Shown: positions 1 through 6,469 of the stretch, piece after piece
Layout: every line of letters begins with the position of its first letter
Position numbering within the stretch: position 1 is the stretch's first letter
NCBI GenBank assembly: GCA_002394235.1
Contig: DGTF01000001.1
Span: 286 to 11,596, forward strand
DNA: 11,311 nucleotides
Origin: Eubacterium sp. UBA4343
GTDB taxonomy: Bacteria; Bacillota; Clostridia; Lachnospirales; Lachnospiraceae
Direction of reading: 5' to 3'
Translations under genes and position numbers: made by a program
The notes under the pieces: generated by a model
Seen by the model: only the letters and a program-made list of their open reading frames with translations
What the model was told of the DNA's origin: nothing
The model's database searches: none

Positions 1-159
1 GCAGCGTGTTTTATCTCGTTATAAATAATTGTTCGGCAATCTCGGCATCCGGAGTTTGGCAATTTTGTGAATTCCGTTTTTGTAACTTGGTTACTTTAGT
101 ATCAATAATTTCGTTAATTTTGTTTTGAAAATTTGCGAAAATTTTGATCCATGAAGTGG

Positions 160-188
160 TTGACGGTCATGAGATACAAGAGTAAAAT
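160..188 (+). promoter_or_regulatory. Predicted sigma-70-type promoter of the MarR-ABC exporter operon
   Basis: TTGACG (160-165) and TAAAAT (183-188) are separated by exactly 17 nt, a near-consensus housekeeping promoter. Transcription would start around 195, about 280 nt upstream of the MarR start codon. The palindrome at 205-217 lies just downstream of this start. Confidence 0.6.
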
Positions 189-204
189 GTGCTTTGCTAC
201 ATAG

Positions 205-217
205 TTAACAGTGTTAA
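205..217. promoter_or_regulatory. Operator-like palindrome, possible MarR binding site
   Basis: TTAACA-G-TGTTAA is a perfect 13-bp palindrome with a single central base. It sits about 10 bases after the predicted transcription start, where a bound repressor would block initiation or early elongation. MarR regulators usually repress their own operon from AT-rich palindromes, so this is the natural candidate site. Binding is inferred from position and symmetry only. Confidence 0.4.
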
Positions 218-477
218 TAATTGTCATCGATAAATATTATCATTGCCAATAATTGCACCGGCCAACGATTTATCTGTTTCATACATGCACTTGTTTTCAG
301 ATGAGCATTGTTTCATACAGAGAATCGCGGATAATGGCGCTTTCACAGTTTATGGCTGTTTCTGGGTTGGAACAGTTCATGCAGAGCGCTTACAGATCAT
401 AACCGGATATTAAAGCATTGTATGTAAGCAGCAGGGATTGAAGGCTGTACAGCCGTATTCGAGGAAAGGAGTAAAGG

Positions 478-948
478 ATGGATCAGCTGGAGGAGGAACT
501 GATTAACGCCATGCATCAGTTTCATAAGATGCGCCCCGTCTTCTGTTTTTCAGAAATCAGCAGGGGCAAAACCATTGTCATGGGAACAGCGTGGCAGATT
601 TATAACAGCAGAGAGGATCACAAGGTGCGTGTGAGTGATATTGTTTCACGAATAGGAATGCCGGCGCCCGGTGTATCGCGCATACTGAAGGGCCTTGAAG
701 AGGACGGGATCCTGAGACGGAGTCTGGATCCGAATGACAGACGCACAACACTGGTTTTCTTCACCGACAGGGGTATGAGCGAGATACAGAAAAATATCCG
801 TTCAATTGAGAAAGCTCTTCATGAAATTATTGAGGGTATGGGAGAAGAAAAAGTCCGGACGCTCTGCTGTCTGCTGAATGAGCTGTACGCACAGACGGAA
901 TCGGTTTTTTCAAAATCTGACTGGAAAACGGAAAGGGAGAATTCATGA
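478..948 (+). CDS. MarR family winged-helix transcriptional regulator
   Basis: A 156-residue protein, typical MarR length. MarR proteins bind palindromic operators as dimers and release them on binding small phenolic or drug-like ligands, commonly controlling an adjacent efflux system. The central winged helix is clear: the recognition-helix region at residues 53-75 (VSDIVSRIGM, then PGVSRILKGLEEDGIL) is followed by the wing with the family hallmark DPNDRR (84-89) and TDRG (96-99). Flanking helices at about 3-18 and 101-145 should form the dimer interface. The start is fixed by AAAGGAG at 465-471, six bases before ATG. Its last codon overlaps the next gene in an ATGA arrangement, implying translational coupling, so it most likely regulates the downstream exporter and itself. 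The ligand is unknown. Confidence 0.92.
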   Translation: MDQLEEELINAMHQFHKMRPVFCFSEISRGKTIVMGTAWQIYNSREDHKVRVSDIVSRIGMPAPGVSRILKGLEEDGILRRSLDPNDRRTTLVFFTDRGMSEIQKNIRSIEKALHEIIEGMGEEKVRTLCCLLNELYAQTESVFSKSDWKTERENS

Positions 949-3320
949 GACATATTTTCGGAAATCTGAAGAAGTACTGGAAATCTGTGCTGATTCTTGC
1001 TGTGCTGCTGATTATTCAGGGCTTTTGCGAGATGTCTATGCCGCAGTACACGCAGAATATTATCGATGTCGGAATCCAGAATAAGGGAATTGAGCACATT
1101 CTTCCCGCCAGAATCACGGCGGACGAATACGACGAGGCACAGATCTTCATGGACGGGGATCAGCGGAAGGAGTGGCAGGCATCGTATGTTGAGGACGGAG
1201 AGAACTATACGATCAGAGATCTCGGAAAAGAGGAGTGGAAGAAGCTTGATAAGGACCTTCTGACTCCCGTGGTCATGGCTTATCAGCTTGGGCATATGAG
1301 TGAGGAAGCTTTCCGTGATATGGTTAAAAAACAGGCTGAATCGGCATCCGGGGCTGCAGGGCAGACGGATGCGATGACCGGCGCGAATGGCCAGGCAGAT
1401 GCTGCGGATGCGATGGCTGCCGCGGAGAGTCAGATCGATTCTATGTCTGCGGAAGAGCTTGCCAAGGCATTTCATCTGGATGTACATATCTTCGAGGCGA
1501 AGGATGAGAATGGCAGGAAAGCCACATATGTTGATGTGAGACCAGCAATCCGTCAGATGATAGAAAGCGGACAGATGACAGACGATCAGATTTCCGGGAT
1601 GAGAGAGGAGATCAGCAGTGCCATCAGCAAAACAGGTGAACAGACAATGAAAGCTATGGCGATCCGCTATGCGGCAGATGCGGATCAGAAAGCCGGTGTG
1701 GATGTGAACAGCCAGCAGAAGCACTATCTCTGGATCAGCGGAGGAAAAATGATGCTGATCGCGCTTCTGATGGGACTTGCCGCGATCGCAGTCTCCTTTT
1801 TCGCTTCAAGGGTCGGCGCAGGGGTCGGCCGGGATCTGCGGTATCAGGTGTTCCACAACGTCATCGGATATTCCAGCGCAGAGATGGAAAAATTCCAGAC
1901 ATCCTCTCTTATCACCAGGGCGACAAATGATGTGCAGCAGGTACAGATGGTGACGACCATGCTGCTTCGTATGGTTCTGTATGCGCCTGTCCTTGCGGTC
2001 TGGGGCATTATAAAGGTATACCAGTCTCATGCAAAGATGAGCTGGGTGATTGCGCTTGGAATTGCGGTCATTGTGGGAATCATCCTTGTACTGGTCATGC
2101 TTGCCATGCCGAAATTCAAAATTATGCAGAAACTGGTTGACCGCCTGAATCTGGTGTCCAGGGAGATCCTGACGGGGCTCATGGTTGTACGGGCATTCGG
2201 AAGAGAAAAAACAGAGGAAGAACGGTTTGACGAGGCCAATATCGATCTGATGCGTACGCAGCTGTTTACAAACCGTGTGATGACCTTTATGATGCCGTCG
2301 ATGATGTTTGTGATGAGCGGACTCAGCGTTCTGATCACCTGGGTCGCTGCGCATCGTGTGGATGCCGGCACGCTTCAGGTCGGAGCCATGACATCGTTTA
2401 TCACCTATGCGATGATTATCATATCCTCCTTTATGATACTGACTGCGATGTCCATCATACTTCCGAGAGCAGGCGTAGCGGCGGACCGGATTCATGAAGT
2501 AATTGCCACAAAACCTTCTATTGTGAACCCGGAACATGAGGAAAAGCCGGAGAGCAAGAAGGGCGTGATCCGCTTTGATCATGTAAGCTTCCGCTATCCC
2601 GGCTCGGAGCTGGATGCCCTGACGGATATTTCCTTCACGGCGGAGCCGGGAAAAACTACGGCAATCATCGGCAGTACCGGTTCGGGAAAGAGTACGCTCG
2701 TGAATCTGATTCCGCGGTTCTATGATGTCACAGGCGGATCTGTCACGATAGACGGGGTTGATATCCGTTCTATGAATCTTCATGAACTGCGGGAAGAAAT
2801 CGGATTTGTGCCGCAGAAGGGAACCCTGTTTTCCGGGACGATTGCCTCCAACATCCGTTTCGGACGCCCGGATGCATCGGACGAAGAGGTCAGACGCGCC
2901 GCGAAGATCGCTCAGGCTGACGACTTTATCGAGGAAAAAGAAGATGCCTATAACAGCTTCATATCACAGGGCGGAAGCAATGTATCGGGAGGACAGAAGC
3001 AGCGGCTCTCGATTGCGCGGGCGATCGCGAAGAAGCCTCTGGCGCTCGTCTTTGATGACAGTTTTTCTGCTCTTGATATGAAAACAGATGCGAAGCTCAG
3101 AGAGGAGCTGTCACGGGAAGAAAAAGATGCGACAAAAATCATTGTCGCACAGAGAGTCAGCACGATTCTGAATGCAGATCAGATACTTGTTCTGGATGAG
3201 GGAAAAGTGGCAGGACTCGGTACACATGATGAGCTGCTGGACAATTGCGAGGTTTACAGACAGATCGCTGCTTCACAGCTTTCACAGAAAGAACTGGAGG
3301 GGACGCGCCATGCAAAATAA
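945..3320 (+). CDS. ABC exporter half-transporter with large extracellular insert and degenerate ATPase site
   Basis: A 791-residue fused membrane-plus-ATPase subunit of the multidrug exporter type, about 200 residues longer than usual. The excess lies between TM1 (about 14-34) and TM2 (about 267-288): residues 36-262 should be extracytoplasmic and include a low-complexity Ala/Gly/Gln/Asp-rich stretch at 133-163. The ATPase domain starts near 540, with Walker A GSTGSGKST (576-584), Q-loop Q624, signature VSGGQ (680-684) and Walker B ending D704. The next residue, normally the catalytic Glu, is Asp (D705), and the H-loop His is Gln (Q736, in VAQRVSTI). These replacements are typical of the catalytically weak partner in asymmetric heterodimers such as LmrC/LmrD, BmrC/BmrD and TM287/288. 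It overlaps the MarR stop codon by four bases and the next ABC gene by eleven. The exported substrate cannot be read from sequence. Confidence 0.93.
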   Translation: MRHIFGNLKKYWKSVLILAVLLIIQGFCEMSMPQYTQNIIDVGIQNKGIEHILPARITADEYDEAQIFMDGDQRKEWQASYVEDGENYTIRDLGKEEWKKLDKDLLTPVVMAYQLGHMSEEAFRDMVKKQAESASGAAGQTDAMTGANGQADAADAMAAAESQIDSMSAEELAKAFHLDVHIFEAKDENGRKATYVDVRPAIRQMIESGQMTDDQISGMREEISSAISKTGEQTMKAMAIRYAADADQKAGVDVNSQQKHYLWISGGKMMLIALLMGLAAIAVSFFASRVGAGVGRDLRYQVFHNVIGYSSAEMEKFQTSSLITRATNDVQQVQMVTTMLLRMVLYAPVLAVWGIIKVYQSHAKMSWVIALGIAVIVGIILVLVMLAMPKFKIMQKLVDRLNLVSREILTGLMVVRAFGREKTEEERFDEANIDLMRTQLFTNRVMTFMMPSMMFVMSGLSVLITWVAAHRVDAGTLQVGAMTSFITYAMIIISSFMILTAMSIILPRAGVAADRIHEVIATKPSIVNPEHEEKPESKKGVIRFDHVSFRYPGSELDALTDISFTAEPGKTTAIIGSTGSGKSTLVNLIPRFYDVTGGSVTIDGVDIRSMNLHELREEIGFVPQKGTLFSGTIASNIRFGRPDASDEEVRRAAKIAQADDFIEEKEDAYNSFISQGGSNVSGGQKQRLSIARAIAKKPLALVFDDSFSALDMKTDAKLREELSREEKDATKIIVAQRVSTILNADQILVLDEGKVAGLGTHDELLDNCEVYRQIAASQLSQKELEGTRHAK

Positions 3321-5358
3321 CAGAAATCAGAACCTGCGGGGATTCGGGAAAAATCAGAGACAGCAGGAAGAGATGAACGCAGATGCGGAGAAGCGGGCGC
3401 GGGATAAGCAGCTGGAAGAGTATCGCAAAAAACAGAAAATGTCCAGGCCAATCGGACACGGCCCCGGTCGTAACCAGGTTGCAGAAAAACCGAAGAATTT
3501 CAAAGCATCCTTTGGAAAGCTGATGCGTTACATCGGGCGCTACCGGATTGCGGTTATCCTTGTCATGATTGTTGCGGTTCTTTCCACCATCTTCAATGTC
3601 CTTGGACCGAAGATCATGGGAAATGCGACAACCGAGCTGGCGGAAGGACTGATGCGTAAAATTCAGGGGACCGGTGGAATTGATTTTGAAAAGATCGGGA
3701 AAATCCTGATCTTTACACTCGCCCTGTACCTCGCATCTGCCGGCTTCAGCTTTATTCAGGGATGGATCATGACATCAGTCAGCCAGAAGGTTGCCTATCG
3801 CATGCGCCGTGAAATCTCTGAAAAGATTGACCGGATGCCGATGAAATATTTTGAGAGCCGGCCGTACGGAGACGTGCTCTCCAGAATTACTAATGACGTA
3901 GATACGCTCGGAACCGGTCTGAACCAAAGCATTACGATGATCATATCGTCTGTTGCTACGATCGTCGGTGTTGTGGTGATGATGCTGACGATTTCCCCGC
4001 TGATGACATTGATCGCGGTCGTCGTCATTCCGGTGTCCGGAGCCCTGGTTGCCTTCATTGTAAAAAAATCACAGAAATATTTTATCCGGCAGCAGGATTC
4101 TCTCGGAATCATCAACGGACAGATTGAAGAGGATTTCTCCGGTCAGCTGGTGATCAAGGCATTCAACAGAGAGAAGATCGTTATGGGTGATTTCAACAGC
4201 ACAAACAGCGATCTGTATGATTCAGCGTGGAAGTCACAGTTTATATCCGGAGCGATGATGCCGGTTATGAATTTTATCAGCTATCTTGGGTATGCCGGTG
4301 TCGCGATTTCCGGAGGACTACTGGCGATCCGCGGTGTGATCGGGGTCGGAGATATTCAGGCATTTATTCAATACGTGAGCAATATAAAGCAGCCGCTGGC
4401 ACAGATGGCTCAGGTTATGAACCAGGTGCAGTCCATGACAGCGGCGGCGGAACGTGTCTTCGAATTTCTGGAGGAAGAAGAGGAAGATCCTGCATGGATG
4501 ACACAGGCAGAAGAAGGGAAGAGTAAAGCTTTCGGAATAAGCGAGTCGGCCGGGAGCGGAGAAGCTTGCTGGACAGAAGAGTCGGGTGAAAAGAGCGGAT
4601 CTGTCGCTGCAGCCGGGACGGAAAAAATTCGTGGAGAGGTTGATTTCGAGCATGTTCGTTTCGGCTATGATCCGGATCAGATTGTCATCAAAGATTTTTC
4701 CTGCCATGTGGATCCGGGACAGAAGATCGCCATTGTCGGGCCGACAGGAGCAGGAAAGACAACCATCGTAAAGCTTCTGATGCGCTTCTACGATGTGAAC
4801 AGCGGAACAATCCGGCTTGACGGACAGGATATCCGAAGCATAGACAGACATCAGCTTCGAGAGAATTTCTCTATGGTGCTGCAGGATACCTGGCTCTTTT
4901 CCGGCACTATCCGGGAAAATATCCGCTACGGCCGGCAGGACGCAACGGATGAGGAGGTCGAGGAGGCGGCAAAAGCTGCTCATGTGGATCACTTTATCCG
5001 GACGCTGCCCGGCGGATACGACAGGGTGCTGAACGAAGACGCGACAAATGTGTCACAGGGCCAGAAACAGCTTCTGACCATTGCGCGGGCGATGCTTTCA
5101 GACCGCAGCGTCCTGATCCTGGATGAAGCGACATCTTCCGTAGATACAAGAACCGAGCAGCTCATTCAGAACGCTATGGATCAGCTGATGAAGGGAAGAA
5201 CAAGCTTCGTTATCGCACACAGACTGTCCACAATCCGAAACGCCGACCGGATACTGGTACTCAACCACGGAGATATCGTAGAACAAGGAACCCATCAGGA
5301 ACTCCTCGCACGCAACGGATTCTACGCCGACCTCTACAACTCACAGTTTTCTGTATAA
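3310..5358 (+). CDS. ABC exporter half-transporter, catalytically competent partner
   Basis: A 682-residue exporter subunit. I chose ATG 3310 over in-frame upstream starts because GGAGGGG (3296-3302) lies seven bases before it; this gives an 11-bp overlap with the preceding gene. Residues 1-65 are a charged, Gln/Arg/Lys/Glu-rich cytoplasmic extension. The membrane domain spans about 78-390, with segments near 78-98, 130-155, 205-228, 230-252, 315-340. The ATPase domain has Walker A GPTGAGKTT (477-485), Q525, Walker B VLILDE (601-606) with catalytic E606, and H637. Its signature is VSQGQ (581-585) instead of LSGGQ. It therefore complements the upstream subunit: its Walker motifs with the partner's VSGGQ make the active ATP site, while its altered signature faces the partner's degenerate Walker motifs. 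An acidic Gly/Ser-rich linker (about 388-440) between domains is longer than usual. The last three codons and stop lie inside the inverted repeat bounding the hairpin array. Confidence 0.94.
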   Translation: MQNNRNQNLRGFGKNQRQQEEMNADAEKRARDKQLEEYRKKQKMSRPIGHGPGRNQVAEKPKNFKASFGKLMRYIGRYRIAVILVMIVAVLSTIFNVLGPKIMGNATTELAEGLMRKIQGTGGIDFEKIGKILIFTLALYLASAGFSFIQGWIMTSVSQKVAYRMRREISEKIDRMPMKYFESRPYGDVLSRITNDVDTLGTGLNQSITMIISSVATIVGVVVMMLTISPLMTLIAVVVIPVSGALVAFIVKKSQKYFIRQQDSLGIINGQIEEDFSGQLVIKAFNREKIVMGDFNSTNSDLYDSAWKSQFISGAMMPVMNFISYLGYAGVAISGGLLAIRGVIGVGDIQAFIQYVSNIKQPLAQMAQVMNQVQSMTAAAERVFEFLEEEEEDPAWMTQAEEGKSKAFGISESAGSGEACWTEESGEKSGSVAAAGTEKIRGEVDFEHVRFGYDPDQIVIKDFSCHVDPGQKIAIVGPTGAGKTTIVKLLMRFYDVNSGTIRLDGQDIRSIDRHQLRENFSMVLQDTWLFSGTIRENIRYGRQDATDEEVEEAAKAAHVDHFIRTLPGGYDRVLNEDATNVSQGQKQLLTIARAMLSDRSVLILDEATSSVDTRTEQLIQNAMDQLMKGRTSFVIAHRLSTIRNADRILVLNHGDIVEQGTHQELLARNGFYADLYNSQFSV

Positions 5359-5359
5359 G
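5347..5359 (+). repeat. Left inverted-repeat end of the hairpin array
   Basis: TTTTCTGTATAAG here is the exact reverse complement of CTTATACAGAAAA at 5758-5770. It overlaps the last codons and TAA stop of the upstream exporter gene. Internal copies of the right-hand motif occur at 5520-5533 (AGCTTATACAGAAA, matching 5348-5361 over 14 bp) and 5631-5640 (ACTTATACAG). Confidence 0.75.
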
Positions 5360-5456
5360 CTCTTCGAAAACGCAGACAGGTCTCGTCGCACGCGAAGCGC
5401 GCGTAAGAGACTGGATGCGATTTCGAAGGCAACAGGTATGAGCACGAAGTGACGCG
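5358..5456 (+). repeat. 99-bp exact direct repeat, copy 1
   Basis: Identical over 99 bases to 5655-5753, offset 297 bp. The unit starts AGCTCTTCGAAAACGC and ends AGCACGAAGTGACGCG. It contains the complete H1 hairpin and the left arm of H2. Its first base is the last base of the exporter stop codon. Confidence 0.9.
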
Positions 5457-5654
5457 TAAGCGGCACGAAAGTGCGAATGCCTGTAGGATTGCGCAAGTGC
5501 GAAGCACGGAGCAATCCGTAGCTTATACAGAAAGCAGCCCGGTATGAGCATGTAGCGGTGCGAAGCACCGCGAGAATGCTCATTCCTGTTAGCGGCACGG
5601 AAGCTGCGAAGCAGCGAAGTGACGCGGGGGACTTATACAGTACAAATAGTGAAG

Positions 5655-5753
5655 AGCTCTTCGAAAACGCAGACAGGTCTCGTCGCACGCGAAGCGCGCG
5701 TAAGAGACTGGATGCGATTTCGAAGGCAACAGGTATGAGCACGAAGTGACGCG
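5655..5753 (+). repeat. 99-bp exact direct repeat, copy 2
   Basis: Identical to copy 1 at 5358-5456. The junction with upstream sequence creates the perfect palindrome GAAGAGCTCTTC (5651-5662). After the unit the two copies diverge: copy 1 continues TAAGCGGCACG, while copy 2 continues GGGACTTATACAG into the right inverted-repeat end. Confidence 0.9.
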
Positions 5754-5757
5754 GGGA

Positions 5758-5770
5758 CTTATACAGAAAA
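5758..5770 (+). repeat. Right inverted-repeat end of the hairpin array
   Basis: CTTATACAGAAAA is the 13-bp perfect partner of the left end at 5347-5359. It is preceded by GACGCGGGGA, a context shared with the internal copy at 5621-5640. The H7 stem-loop extends past this point to about 5789. Confidence 0.7.
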
Positions 5771-5855
5771 TGGCCCCATGCTCGTATCCAATGTTACGGA
5801 ACTTTTTCACAGTATGATCCAAAATAGGTAAAAACTATAGAAAGCATTAAAAAGA

Positions 5856-5880
5856 GAATCCCTGCCGATGGCAGAAATTC
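5856..5880 (+). promoter_or_regulatory. Small hairpin in the leader of the UDG-family gene
   Basis: CTGCC-GAT-GGCAG (5862-5874) is a perfect stem-loop, flanked by an outer GAAT/ATTC pairing (5856-5859 with 5877-5880). It ends about 16 bases before the start codon and close to a weak Shine-Dalgarno (GGAAAG, 5883-5888), so it could modulate translation. There is no following U-tract, so it is not a convincing terminator. Confidence 0.3.
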
Positions 5881-5896
5881 CCGGAAAGTGTGAGAG

Positions 5897-6469
5897 ATGA
5901 CAATAGAGGAGATCAGAGAGAGACTGGAAACCGATGAGAGAAATCGTTCGTACACCGATCGGGGAATTCATCCTGTCTTCCAGGTGAGCAGCAATGCCAG
6001 GATTCTGATTATCGGTCAGGCTCCGGGGCGGAAGGTGGAGGAATCCGGCATACCGTTCAATGACAAATCCGGAGAAACATTAATCCGGTGGATGGGAATT
6101 GACCGGGAGACGTTTTATTCTTCGAAGATCGCAATCATGCCGATGGATTTCTATTATCCCGGGAAGGGCAGGTCCGGAGACCTGCCGCCCAGAAAATTTA
6201 TCGCGGAGGAGTACCATTCAGATATTTTACGTCTGATGCCGGAAGTAGGACTCACGATTCTGATCGGCAGGTACTCTATCGATTACTATCTGAAAGATCG
6301 CAAGAAGAAAAATCTGACCGAGACCGTTGCTGCCTATCGGGAATATCTGCCGGAGTATTTTCCGATTGTACATCCGAGCCCACTGAACTTCAGATGGCAG
6401 CGGAAAAATCCATGGTTCGAGGAGCAGGTCGTTCCGGTGCTTCAGGAGAATGTGCGGCGCCTTTTGTAA
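5897..6469 (+). CDS. Uracil-DNA glycosylase superfamily protein
   Basis: A 190-residue protein with the UDG fold motifs. Superfamily members remove uracil or related damaged bases from DNA in base-excision repair. The N-terminal strand and loop ILIIGQAPG (36-44) is followed by E48 and the GIPFNDKSG segment (51-59) expected to line the base pocket. The C-terminal motif HPSPLN (159-164) matches the superfamily's conserved His-Pro-Ser loop. VGLTILIGRYSIDYY (117-131) is the strand-helix before it. The length fits the compact bacterial 'uracil-DNA glycosylase family protein' group; I cannot assign a numbered UDG family or confirm uracil as substrate. The start follows a weak GGAAAG site eight bases upstream. 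It appears monocistronic, and its stop codon directly abuts the stop of the convergent permease gene. Confidence 0.85.
   Translation: MTIEEIRERLETDERNRSYTDRGIHPVFQVSSNARILIIGQAPGRKVEESGIPFNDKSGETLIRWMGIDRETFYSSKIAIMPMDFYYPGKGRSGDLPPRKFIAEEYHSDILRLMPEVGLTILIGRYSIDYYLKDRKKKNLTETVAAYREYLPEYFPIVHPSPLNFRWQRKNPWFEEQVVPVLQENVRRLL

Larger units (their letters stand above)
1..477. other. AT-rich non-coding region upstream of the MarR operon
   Basis: No credible coding sequence is visible here. The stretch is AT-rich and carries four copies of AATAATT(G/T) at 24-31, 104-111, 216-223 and 248-255, and an 11-bp direct repeat TGTTTCATACA at 275-285 and 309-319. It also holds the promoter and palindrome listed separately, plus a second palindrome GATAA-ATA-TTATC at 229-241. 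If the promoter at 160-188 is used, the operon mRNA has a leader of about 280 nt, long enough for further regulation, but I see no recognisable riboswitch and no clear terminator. Confidence 0.6.
5347..5789 (+). repeat. Array of nested hairpins bounded by an inverted repeat
   Basis: This stretch after the exporter operon is built from consecutive stem-loops rather than coding sequence. H1 5362-5428: CTTCGAAAACGCA pairs with TGCGATTTCGAAG at 12 of 13 positions, enclosing GTCTC/GAGAC and a CGC-GAA-GCG tip. H2 5432-5484: ACAGGTAT/ATGCCTGT (one wobble) enclosing three mini-hairpins. H3 5486-5517: GGATTGC/GCAATCC around GTGC-GAA-GCAC. H4 5544-5583: ATGAGCAT/ATGCTCAT around GCGGTGC-GAA-GCACCGC. H5 5592-5625: GCGGCAC/GTGACGC (one mismatch) around GCTGC-GAA-GCAGC. 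H6 5659-5725 repeats H1. H7 5732-5789: GGTATGAGCA with TGCTCGTATCC (one wobble, one bulge). It may act as a 3' UTR structure or terminator, or be a non-autonomous mobile repeat. No transposase or intact ORF is present. Confidence 0.8.

Noticed and set aside
819..1724. Minus-strand 301-codon open frame
   Set aside because: It lies entirely opposite the MarR and exporter genes, whose families are certain; the peptide is His/Cys/Arg-rich shadow sequence.
1806..2783. Minus-strand 325-codon open frame
   Set aside because: Shadow of the exporter gene, with a His/Arg-rich composition and no recognisable domain.
5341..5742. Minus-strand 133-codon open frame with internal peptide repeats, over the hairpin array
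   Set aside because: Its peptide repeat only reflects the 99-bp DNA duplication, it overlaps the exporter's 3' end, and the sequence is explained by hairpins. No protein family was recognised.
5358..5753. Possible CRISPR array
   Set aside because: The 99-bp repeat has only two copies, no regular spacers, and no cas genes nearby.
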